Source: Planctomycetota bacterium
Lineage (GTDB): Bacteria > Planctomycetota > PUPC01 > JACPCR01
NCBI GenBank assembly: GCA_030740295.1
Contig: JASLXP010001275.1
Location: 1 to 8,369 of the forward strand
Direction of reading: 5' to 3'
Length of the DNA stretch: 8,369 nucleotides
The notes under the pieces are model-generated. The model saw only the letters and a list, made by a program, of their open reading frames with translations, was not told the DNA's origin and did no database searches. Of the stretch, positions 1-6,289 are shown piece by piece. The position numbers and the translations under genes are program-made. Positions within the stretch are counted from its first letter, which is position 1. Each line of letters begins with the position of its first letter.

Positions 1-609
1 GCCGCGCGGAAGAAATATGAAAAGGCAGACGTCACCCTGGCCAAGTCGCTGGCAATGCAGAAGAAGGTCTACGGCGACATACATCCTGATATAGCAGACA
101 ACCTGTTCGAGCTGGCAAAGGTGAAGGACGCACGGAGAAAACTGCAACTCGAGAAGGAACAGCCGACCGAAAAGAGGACCGATAAACCAAAAGAGGGCGA
201 CGACCCCAAAGTCCCGGACACCGGCGACCCCACACTAGAAGAACTGGTGGCCCCCGATGCGGGAGAAACCTTCGCTGAGGAAGACGAAGAAACAGACGAA
301 GAGGGCAAGAAGAAGCCCATCGACCCAATCCACCTGCTTTACATGGAGGCCCTCAGAGTCCAAATCCAGGCGTCAGGCCTGCTCCACCCGCGCACCCAGG
401 AATTCATGCTCGCCGCAAACAAGAAAGAGGAGACAGAAGAGCTGAAAGCAATTCTTGATGAGAACGCAGAACGAAGAAAATACGCCGAGGGCGCACGCGA
501 GCTGGAGGCCATCAACGAAGAGCTCCAACTCCAACTGGAAAACCTGGTGAAGGCGATGTTCGCAGAACTGGCCGAGGAGGAGGAAGAAGGCTTAACACGT
601 AATGAGTAA
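1..609 (+). CDS. TPR-like protein, C-terminal part (5' end outside window)
   Basis: The frame is open from the first base, so the gene starts upstream and only its last 202 residues are visible. Residues 1-41 resemble a kinesin-light-chain-type tetratricopeptide repeat: a helix, then a QKKVYGDIHPDIADNLFELA segment whose G-D-x-H-P-D-x-A pattern is typical of that repeat class. These repeats mediate protein-protein contacts. Residues about 47-105 are acidic and low in complexity (many E, D, K, P) and probably disordered. Residues about 110-195 are charged and strongly helical, with likely coiled coil and a run of glutamates at the end. The stop codon lies inside a GTAATNN tandem repeat, so the last three residues (RNE) are encoded by repeat DNA. 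It converges with the sialidase-like gene, 24 bases away. No enzymatic motif is visible; a scaffold role is inference from the TPR alone. Confidence 0.75.
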   Translation, partial: AARKKYEKADVTLAKSLAMQKKVYGDIHPDIADNLFELAKVKDARRKLQLEKEQPTEKRTDKPKEGDDPKVPDTGDPTLEELVAPDAGETFAEEDEETDEEGKKKPIDPIHLLYMEALRVQIQASGLLHPRTQEFMLAANKKEETEELKAILDENAERRKYAEGARELEAINEELQLQLENLVKAMFAELAEEEEEGLTRNE

Positions 610-626
610 TCAGTAATCCGTAATAC
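599..626. repeat. Four tandem copies of a GTAATNN heptamer
   Basis: Four consecutive 7-base units, GTAATGA, GTAATCA, GTAATCC and GTAATAC, run from 599 to 626. They span the stop codon of the TPR-like gene and fill most of the 24-base gap to the converging sialidase-like gene. Read on the minus strand the unit is NNATTAC, giving the ATTACTGATTACTCATTAC type of text found as short dispersed repeats in some bacterial genomes; that parallel is from memory. No hairpin with a T-run is seen here, so I do not call it a terminator, though no other terminator for either gene is visible. Confidence 0.7.
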
Positions 627-633
627 GCCTTCG

Positions 634-1818
634 TCATCCTCGTGCCACATTGAACTTTCTGACAAGGATGGCCTTCCTTTGTTGCCCCTCCTCTGACCAA
701 TTGAAATCGGAATAGGCCAACAGAAAGCTGCTGTCGCCCAGCGCAAGCAGACGCGTGTAGCCGCACGAATCGTCAGCGACCTGGATTGGTGGAAGCCACT
801 TCCTCGCGGAACCATCCGGCGAGATCAGCAGTTGGACACCAGGACGTCCGTAAGAGATGACAAGGACATTATTGCCAAGCAAGAGCGTCTGTGGCATCAC
901 GCCAAATTCGTGAAGCTTGACGGGCTTCTCCCACTTCTCCCCACCGTCTGACGACCAGGTGATGAGCATCGGCTTCTGTTCGTGGTGCGTGCAGCGGATG
1001 ACACATGCCAGCTCGTTCCCTGTGGTTTGGACAAGACTCGGCTCACTCATCATCAGCTCACCTGTCTCATCGTACGCAATCAGTGCCAGCCGTTGCCAGG
1101 ACCTGCCGTTGTCGTCGGAGACCATGCACCAGCAGGCAAAATTCTCAGGCATCGAGCCATCGGACAGAAGATGGCTGAGATGAAAGTCAGGATAGAAGAG
1201 ACGGTCGCCAACCCGAAAGATGCGGTTATCGATGTAGGGCCTCGGAATTACGTAGTCACTCTTTCGAGTTCGTGCCAGTGCGCTGCCGGAATCCCACGTG
1301 ACCTCCTCCCGCCGCCATTCTGCTTTATCAGGCACCCATCTGACTGCAGGAATAGAGCGAATGAATTCCTGTACTCGTTCGGGGCATTCGTTCAGCCTGT
1401 AAAACAGCGCCTGTCCATAGGCATTCGCTGTGCACGCCAGCCCGGGCAACTGGATATTGTCACGCTCCACATCCAGAGAGGGGGACATGGGAACACACAG
1501 ATACTCGCCCCTCAGGACCTCTGAAATGATCGAATTCGAAATCGCCAACAGCGGATCATCGGGAATGTGTTTCTGCCACGTCGCTCCCTCATCGCTGGAA
1601 ACGTAAGCAGGCCCGGGCTGCCCATATGCGTCGTTCCGATCCGGTGTATCGTTGTAAGTGACGAACAGGCGCCCGTCAGGCAGTGCAGATATCGTCGGGA
1701 ACTGGTGATGCCCCCACCGATCTTCTCCCACTTCAGACAGAGCGACCACGACCGGCTCAGACTTCACAACGTTCAAGTCACCCATTTGTTCATCGGAGCC
1801 TTGTTGCGTGGGCACCAT
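634..1818 (-). CDS. Sialidase-fold (Asp-box/BNR) protein, probable glycoside-acting enzyme
   Basis: This 394-residue protein has the repeating Asp-box pattern S-x-D-x-G-x-x-W of six-bladed sialidase-type beta-propellers: SSDEGATW (74-81), SDDNGRSW (234-241) and SSDGGEKW (289-296), plus a degenerate copy near 333-341. The length suits a single catalytic propeller. The FRIP-type arginine motif expected near the N-terminus of family 33 sialidases is not evident; the matching place reads HHQFPTIS (37-44). True sialidase activity is therefore doubtful, and 'sialidase family protein' of unknown substrate is safer. No signal peptide is seen, so it should be cytoplasmic. The ATG overlaps the TGA of the upstream isomerase gene by one base (TGATG), which implies translational coupling and supports this start; a second Met at residue 12 is possible. 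It is the last gene of the five-gene minus-strand operon. Confidence 0.85.
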   Translation of the reverse strand: MVPTQQGSDEQMGDLNVVKSEPVVVALSEVGEDRWGHHQFPTISALPDGRLFVTYNDTPDRNDAYGQPGPAYVSSDEGATWQKHIPDDPLLAISNSIISEVLRGEYLCVPMSPSLDVERDNIQLPGLACTANAYGQALFYRLNECPERVQEFIRSIPAVRWVPDKAEWRREEVTWDSGSALARTRKSDYVIPRPYIDNRIFRVGDRLFYPDFHLSHLLSDGSMPENFACWCMVSDDNGRSWQRLALIAYDETGELMMSEPSLVQTTGNELACVIRCTHHEQKPMLITWSSDGGEKWEKPVKLHEFGVMPQTLLLGNNVLVISYGRPGVQLLISPDGSARKWLPPIQVADDSCGYTRLLALGDSSFLLAYSDFNWSEEGQQRKAILVRKFNVARG

Positions 1819-2693
1819 CAGAAGTTCCGATCGATCAGCGTTTTTCCCAGGGCGACCGCGTATTTCATCATTGGGTCTTTCAAGGTGTCAGGCAGGTGGC
1901 GAATGGCGTTGTGGACTTCGTAGGTAAAATCGCCGGCGTAATTGATGTCGTAGAGCGCGTCCATGATGTCTTTCCAATCGACAGTGCCCATGAACGGAAG
2001 CAGGTGTTGATCGGCTTTGCCGTTGTTATCCTGGATGTGGAGCATCTTCAGGCGCTCTCCGAGAGTGCGGAGCTCGCCTCCCTGCTCCAGGCCCTGCATG
2101 TGCGCGTGACCGGTGTCCCAGCAGACACCAACCCTGGACGACTGAAAACCGTCGACCAGTTCGCAAAGCTCGGACCCGTGCGAGCTGACCCATTTGGGAC
2201 ACCCACGGCTGCTGCCCATGCAATCGGGGACGTTTTCAAGGCAAACGCCAGTGTCGTGCTTCTCGGCTGTATCAACGAGCGGCGCAAAGAATTCGTAGTT
2301 CATTCGGAAGACCTCTTTGCGATGCTCGTCGCCGTAATCGCCGGCAGTGACATCCGGCTCCCAGACAACCCAGGGGACGCCCATCACACCCGCGATGCGC
2401 AGCGAATCGTGGCTCATCTCGGTCATCCGTTCGGTGATTTCGCCCTCCACAAACTTCGGAAAAATCGGCGCATGCATCTGGGTGAATTCGAGACCGCAGG
2501 ATGCCGCCTTATCGCGAACGCCTGCCGCCCATTCTTCGCCCTGCGGGCCGAGGAATGGCGGCTCGGACATCCGTTGAAAATCGGTCAGGTTGAAATCGAG
2601 CGCCTCGAATCCGGCCTCAGCGCAGCGTTCGATAGCCTGTTCGATCTCGACTCCGACGTCCCAGAATATGTTGAGCGATGTTGAAAGTTCCAT
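1818..2693 (-). CDS. Sugar phosphate isomerase/epimerase (xylose isomerase-like TIM barrel)
   Basis: The 291-residue product belongs to the AP endonuclease 2/xylose isomerase-like TIM-barrel superfamily, whose members interconvert ketoses and aldoses or epimerise sugars with a divalent metal. Candidate metal and catalytic residues sit at the usual places: E153 (in LENVP), D193 and H196 (CWDTGH), H219 and D222 (LHIQDN), H230, and E259 (YEVHN). The open frame extends to a GTG at 2735, one base after the preceding stop codon, but the extra 14 residues are proline- and arginine-rich and look non-native. The ATG at 2693 begins MELSTSLNIFWD, a typical first beta strand, so I chose it. Neither start has a clear ribosome binding site. 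The stop overlaps the next start (TGATG). The operon context suggests it acts on a sugar released from a sulfated glycan; the exact substrate cannot be read from sequence. No signal peptide, so cytoplasmic. Confidence 0.85.
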   Translation of the reverse strand: MELSTSLNIFWDVGVEIEQAIERCAEAGFEALDFNLTDFQRMSEPPFLGPQGEEWAAGVRDKAASCGLEFTQMHAPIFPKFVEGEITERMTEMSHDSLRIAGVMGVPWVVWEPDVTAGDYGDEHRKEVFRMNYEFFAPLVDTAEKHDTGVCLENVPDCMGSSRGCPKWVSSHGSELCELVDGFQSSRVGVCWDTGHAHMQGLEQGGELRTLGERLKMLHIQDNNGKADQHLLPFMGTVDWKDIMDALYDINYAGDFTYEVHNAIRHLPDTLKDPMMKYAVALGKTLIDRNF

Positions 2694-2736
2694 GGCTGTG
2701 ATTGGCGCTGCACGCGGGCGGGGGGAGCATATCACT

Positions 2737-3747
2737 TTACTGATTCTGAATCGTCAACAGATTCTTCAGATTCTGTTTCATCACTGACAGGTAGTCCTTT
2801 CCCGCGTTCCGGTCGGCCTCGGACATCAATTCACACGGAGAGAATTCGATACTCTCGAGACCCAGCTCCTTTTTCATCCTCTCGGCAGATTCAGTCAAAG
2901 GTGCTGACTCCCAAAGAACATATTTCGCCGGATGGTCCTTCTGGAACTTGGCGATGCCTTTCATCTGTTCATCGGTAGGCACTTGTTCAGGATTTAAATC
3001 GAGATTCTTCAAATTCCAGTCGTAACGTCGTGCGATGTAGTTGTAGGCCTGGTGCGAGGCCAGCAGCGGCTCCCGCTTCAGACGCTGCTGTAGCTCCTTC
3101 AGCTCAGCATCGAGCGAATCCAGATCGGCAGACAGGCTCGCATAGCCCTTTTCGAAATCCGCTGCATGCTCTGGAAATATCTTTACCAGCGCCTTGAGGA
3201 TTTCCCTTGCCTGGATCTTTGCCAGATGCGGATCAAGCCAGGTGTGGCCGTCGATGCCTTCGTGAGCATGTTCGCCTTCCTTGCCGTGGCTGTGGGTGAC
3301 TGTGTCTTCGAATTCAATAAACCGATCTCTGAACGACTTGGCCGTGTTGACCATACGACTATGCGGCAGGCTTACTTTCGAAATCCATTTCTCGAATTCT
3401 GCGCCATTAATAATGATGAGTGCAGCCGACTGATATGCCTGGATCGTCTTCAGCTCCGGTAACCACGATATAGGGTCTGCATCTTTCGGCACCGGGCAGA
3501 CGACTTCGATGTGACTACTTCCGATCCGTTCAGCGAAATACTGGGTGGGATAGAAAGTGGTGTAAACCTCTCGGTCTGTGGATGAGGCCCTCGTTCCCAG
3601 CGGCCCAATGGGTTTGGTCTGTGTCTGTCTCTCAGCAGAAGATTTTGGGGGAGGCCCACCGCAACCCGTCAGCAACAGAACGGCACACATGCTGGTAAGG
3701 ACTAGTTGGCTTGTAGTGAACGGCTTTGGCGGGCTTTGGCGTTTCAT
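2737..3747 (-). CDS. Metal ABC transporter substrate-binding lipoprotein (ZnuA/TroA-like)
   Basis: This 336-residue protein belongs to the cluster 9 (TroA/ZnuA-like) solute-binding proteins, which bind zinc or manganese outside the inner membrane and hand it to an ABC permease. It starts with a short basic segment, a hydrophobic stretch and a lipobox LTGC with Cys29 as the likely lipidated residue. A His-rich loop (H152, H154, H160, H162) precedes HTWLDP (His168), and SHQAY (His232) supplies a second conserved ligand position. The usual first histidine is missing: the segment reads DADPISWLP (89-97). The late position often held by Asp is Ser303 (FSPCE), with Glu306 three residues later. The end DYLSVMKQNLKNL is typical of the family. 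No permease or ATPase gene is in the window, so it is an orphan here. It lies 9 bases after the sulfatase gene; no Shine-Dalgarno sequence is seen. Confidence 0.88.
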   Translation of the reverse strand: MKRQSPPKPFTTSQLVLTSMCAVLLLTGCGGPPPKSSAERQTQTKPIGPLGTRASSTDREVYTTFYPTQYFAERIGSSHIEVVCPVPKDADPISWLPELKTIQAYQSAALIIINGAEFEKWISKVSLPHSRMVNTAKSFRDRFIEFEDTVTHSHGKEGEHAHEGIDGHTWLDPHLAKIQAREILKALVKIFPEHAADFEKGYASLSADLDSLDAELKELQQRLKREPLLASHQAYNYIARRYDWNLKNLDLNPEQVPTDEQMKGIAKFQKDHPAKYVLWESAPLTESAERMKKELGLESIEFSPCELMSEADRNAGKDYLSVMKQNLKNLLTIQNQ

Positions 3748-3756
3748 CTGTTTGAG

Positions 3757-5184
3757 CTACTCATAAAGATAATCAACGTACCGCCATTGGAATTCCGGTT
3801 TCCTGTGTTCCCCGCGTAGTCCTTGCACTTCCATGTCCTCTTCCACCAATCGTGCCAGCTTTTCGGGATCGGCCAGTGGATCATCGGTTTCCTGCTGCCA
3901 GTTTCTCAGTTCGTTGAGCAATGCGTTCCTGATCGCATCATGGTCAGAGCTTTCCGAAAGATCGTTGAATTCACACGGGTCTGTGTGAAGGTCGTAGAGT
4001 TCCACCGGTTCGGGGCGGCGCCAGGATTCAAAGACTCGTCGCACATCTTCGGAGGCTGCATCAATCTCCGGTTGGGTGGCGCCCGATTCCACGAGCACTT
4101 GCCGGGTGTAATAGGCTTCAACGGGGTTGTCCTGATCGGTCAGCAGCGTCTCGATGAGTTTGTAGCGCTCGTCGCGGACCGATCTCTGCGGGAACAGAAA
4201 CGACGGCAGCGGAAACGGGTGGCTCGTCGTCCATTCGCAGAACATGTGGGTCCGCCAGTTGTCGGCGTTGCCTTCGAGCAGGGGGCGCACCGACCTTCCT
4301 GGCAGCGGCTCGGGTGGCTCGATATCAAGCGCATCCAGGATGGTGGGCATGACATCGATACATGAAGTGAGATGTTCCCGCACCATTCCTGGTGATCCCG
4401 CGCCCGGCCAGCGGACAATGAAGGGAACTCGGACTGCAAGCTCGTACGTGCATCCCTTGCCGCGAGAGAACTGAGGGCCGTGGTCGGTAATGAAGATGAC
4501 GAGGGTGTTGTCGGATTCTCCTGAACGTTCCAACTCATCGAGCAGCATGCCGACGCCCGTATCAAGCCGGCTGAGACAGTTGTAGTAATTCGCGGTAAGT
4601 GCCCGGAGACGAGGGCTGTCCGCCCCGGCAGCCGGCGGCACACGAACATCCTCGGCGGTCAGCGGCTTTTCCGGGATGCCGAATTCCTGAGGCAGCCATG
4701 GCAGATGCGCGTCCGCATAATTCAGCATCAGGAAGAACGGCTCATCTCCCTGGTTCATGAATTCCCCCGCCACTTCTGCGGTCTTCTTTACGTCCCGGTG
4801 ACTGAAGCTTATGGAGGCCGAATCTCGCCAGACGAAATCAAAAGGGAACGCGGATTCTGGCAGCACGTGTAGCTTCCCGATCCTTCCTGTTCGGTAGCCG
4901 GCGTTCTTCAACACACTGGTCAGCGTGGGAAAGGATCGGTGCATCGTGTATCGATGAGTGGCCAGCCCGATCTGTCCACACTGATGCGGAAAAAGCCCGG
5001 TGAGGATGCTCGCACGCGATGGGCTGCAGACCGCTTGCGTGCAGTATGCGTTCTCGAAGCACGCGCCCTCACTCGCAAGACGATCAAGGTTTGGGGTCTG
5101 GATGAATGGAGCGCCGTAACAGCTCAGATCGGGCCCGTTGTCTTCGGAAGTGATCAGCAGGATGTTGAGTGGATCGTGATTCAT
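3757..5184 (-). CDS. Sulfatase, formylglycine type (arylsulfatase/heparan N-sulfatase-like)
   Basis: This is a 475-residue type I sulfatase that hydrolyses sulfate esters or sulfamates. The signature CSPSR is at 53-57; Cys53 would be converted to formylglycine by a maturation enzyme, which is not encoded in this window. Other family marks are an N-terminal metal-binding strand with E14-D15 (often D-D in relatives), GKLH (103-106), ITDHGPQFSRGKG (232-244) with D234, H235 and K243, and the C-terminal LYDLHTDPCEFNDL block (396-409). The N-terminal text resembles the sulfamidase/heparan N-sulfatase branch, suggesting a glycosaminoglycan-like or other sulfated sugar substrate; that is inference. 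There is no signal peptide, unlike many sulfatases, so it may act on imported oligosaccharides. It has the only strong Shine-Dalgarno sequence seen in the window and starts 3 bases after the stop of the DUF4838-like gene. Confidence 0.93.
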   Translation of the reverse strand: MNHDPLNILLITSEDNGPDLSCYGAPFIQTPNLDRLASEGACFENAYCTQAVCSPSRASILTGLFPHQCGQIGLATHRYTMHRSFPTLTSVLKNAGYRTGRIGKLHVLPESAFPFDFVWRDSASISFSHRDVKKTAEVAGEFMNQGDEPFFLMLNYADAHLPWLPQEFGIPEKPLTAEDVRVPPAAGADSPRLRALTANYYNCLSRLDTGVGMLLDELERSGESDNTLVIFITDHGPQFSRGKGCTYELAVRVPFIVRWPGAGSPGMVREHLTSCIDVMPTILDALDIEPPEPLPGRSVRPLLEGNADNWRTHMFCEWTTSHPFPLPSFLFPQRSVRDERYKLIETLLTDQDNPVEAYYTRQVLVESGATQPEIDAASEDVRRVFESWRRPEPVELYDLHTDPCEFNDLSESSDHDAIRNALLNELRNWQQETDDPLADPEKLARLVEEDMEVQGLRGEHRKPEFQWRYVDYLYE

Positions 5185-5187
5185 GGC

Positions 5188-6180
5188 TCATGCCTCCTTC
5201 CGAACCAAAATAATTCTATCGCAGAGCACCAAGTCTTTTTCTGCTTTACCGCGATAGGAGGGGCCGTCGAATTTGAGGGAGATCCAGGACTCCCATTGAT
5301 TGTCCGCACCGGGCTCGAAAAGGCGCTTACCAGCGTTCAGATTCGTCAGCCAGCTTTTGGCTGAAAACCAGATCAGGCTGTCTGGCGTGACAGTAATTGT
5401 CCCCAGCTTGTAGAGCCGGTACGAGCCGGGCGTGATTTCTTTGAGGTCCAGTGAACGGCGCGGGCCGTGGTTTCCTGTGGGCGGCTGCCGCGTTTTCCAT
5501 TGAAAGAAACCAAATTGGAAAGGAAGGTCCGGCAGGTGAACTGTGGCGGCAAATCCAAAAGCCGCGTCCGGATCGACGACGCGCTTCTTCATTGCCCGCG
5601 CCTTGTTGGTGGGGATGAACGTGCGGATGCGTGACTTGTCGATGCCATCGAATTGCGATGGCAGAGGTTTCTCCTGGCCGCCGCCCTGAATGACCGCGAC
5701 AAAGTCTTCCAAGGCGCTTTTGCCGAGAGGACGAGGCTTCAAACCCGATGGCGTTTTGGCATCGTTGACTGCAGTGATTCTTTGCACGTGCGTTTTGTAA
5801 TCCTTGAAGTATCCCGGATGCTGCTTTCTGAGTTCGAACCACTTCCAGAGCGTCGCGAAATCAAGCTCCCGGCGAACGGTGCGGACGTTGAGCAGGTGTT
5901 CCGGGTGCCCGGCTGTCTTCTGTTCCATCTTGTCAAAGAGTTGCTGCCATCGGTAAATGTTGTCCACCGTCAGATACGGAAAGGTCACGGCAAACTCCAC
6001 CCCGGTTATCTGCTTCAGGTATTCAGCCAGTTTGCCTGCCGCGTATTCATCCACCGGTGAAGCTTCATCCGACTTCACGATCTGGTAAGGGGTTGCGCCG
6101 TCTTTTACCAGATCCAGATCTTCGGGCAGAGCGATGCACGAAACGGAAAGACAGAGGAAGACTAATGAGGCAGTTTTCAT
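5188..6180 (-). CDS. Exported DUF4838-family protein with central domain apparently deleted
   Basis: The 330-residue product starts with a likely signal peptide (MKTASLVFLCLSVSCIA, then LPEDLD). Residues about 21-65 match the N-terminal domain of alpha-glucuronidase-like/DUF4838 proteins, as in DEYAAGKLAEYLKQITG. From residue about 66 (FPYLTVDNIYRW) the text instead resembles the C-terminal end of the DUF4838 domain, including LWKWFELRKQHPGYFKDY. Residues about 200-330 look like a beta-rich C-terminal domain ending CDRIILVRKEA. Relatives are usually much longer, about 600 residues or more as I recall, so a large central barrel part seems missing with the frame kept; the join lies near position 5985. 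Whether it works as a binding protein or is a decaying remnant is unknown. A GTG at 6222 would add 14 residues but lies upstream of the predicted promoter start, so I chose the ATG at 6180. First gene of the operon. Confidence 0.7.
   Translation of the reverse strand: MKTASLVFLCLSVSCIALPEDLDLVKDGATPYQIVKSDEASPVDEYAAGKLAEYLKQITGVEFAVTFPYLTVDNIYRWQQLFDKMEQKTAGHPEHLLNVRTVRRELDFATLWKWFELRKQHPGYFKDYKTHVQRITAVNDAKTPSGLKPRPLGKSALEDFVAVIQGGGQEKPLPSQFDGIDKSRIRTFIPTNKARAMKKRVVDPDAAFGFAATVHLPDLPFQFGFFQWKTRQPPTGNHGPRRSLDLKEITPGSYRLYKLGTITVTPDSLIWFSAKSWLTNLNAGKRLFEPGADNQWESWISLKFDGPSYRGKAEKDLVLCDRIILVRKEA
5193..5198 (-). promoter_or_regulatory. Shine-Dalgarno sequence of the sulfatase gene
   Basis: On the minus strand AGGAGG lies 8 bases before the sulfatase ATG at 5184. 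It is inside the last codons of the upstream DUF4838-like gene. It fixes the sulfatase start and is the only consensus site among the gene starts seen here. Confidence 0.8.
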
Positions 6181-6206
6181 GATGATCGCAAGGCAGGAGG
6201 CCGAGG

Positions 6207-6235
6207 ATGATAGGTGACGCACCTGTTTCAGCCAA
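6207..6235 (-). promoter_or_regulatory. Sigma70-like promoter for the five-gene minus-strand operon
   Basis: Read on the minus strand, a -35 element TTGGCT (6235-6230, four of six consensus bases) is followed by exactly 17 bases and a -10 element TATCAT (6212-6207, five of six). Transcription would begin near 6200, giving a leader of about 20 bases before the ATG at 6180. This supports that start over the upstream GTG. Prediction by eye only. Confidence 0.55.
6212..6224. promoter_or_regulatory. Short inverted repeat overlapping the operon promoter (possible operator)
   Basis: AGGTG-ACG-CACCT is a perfect 5-base inverted repeat with a 3-base centre. It overlaps the upstream edge of the -10 element and part of the spacer, where a bound repressor would block RNA polymerase. 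It is short, so chance is possible, and no regulator gene is present in the window. Confidence 0.3.
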
Positions 6236-6289
6236 GACTTGAAGAGGGGAGTTGTGGTAGCCTGCAGAGGTCACGCTACGATTCCGTCC

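Noticed and set aside
982..1524. Plus-strand open frame of 180 codons opposite the sialidase-fold gene
   Set aside because: It shadows the Asp-box gene on the other strand and has no domain-like features.
1683..2684. Long plus-strand open frame of 333 codons opposite the isomerase gene
   Set aside because: It is antisense to a well-supported isomerase and part of the sialidase-like gene, has no recognisable family text, and reflects codon bias of the true genes.
2694..2735. GTG start that would extend the isomerase by 14 residues
   Set aside because: The added residues are proline- and arginine-rich, no ribosome binding site precedes the GTG, and the ATG at 2693 begins directly at the first barrel strand.
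3722..3740. Direct repeat of GGCTTTGGC at the start of the lipoprotein gene
   Set aside because: It is explained by repeated Pro-Lys/Ser-Pro codons in the signal peptide's N-terminal region and has no other copies in the window.
6277..6282. TACGAT as a -10 element for a leaderless kinase transcript
   Set aside because: The spacing to the ATG at 6290 would suit a leaderless start, but only four of six bases match and no good -35 lies 16-18 bases upstream.
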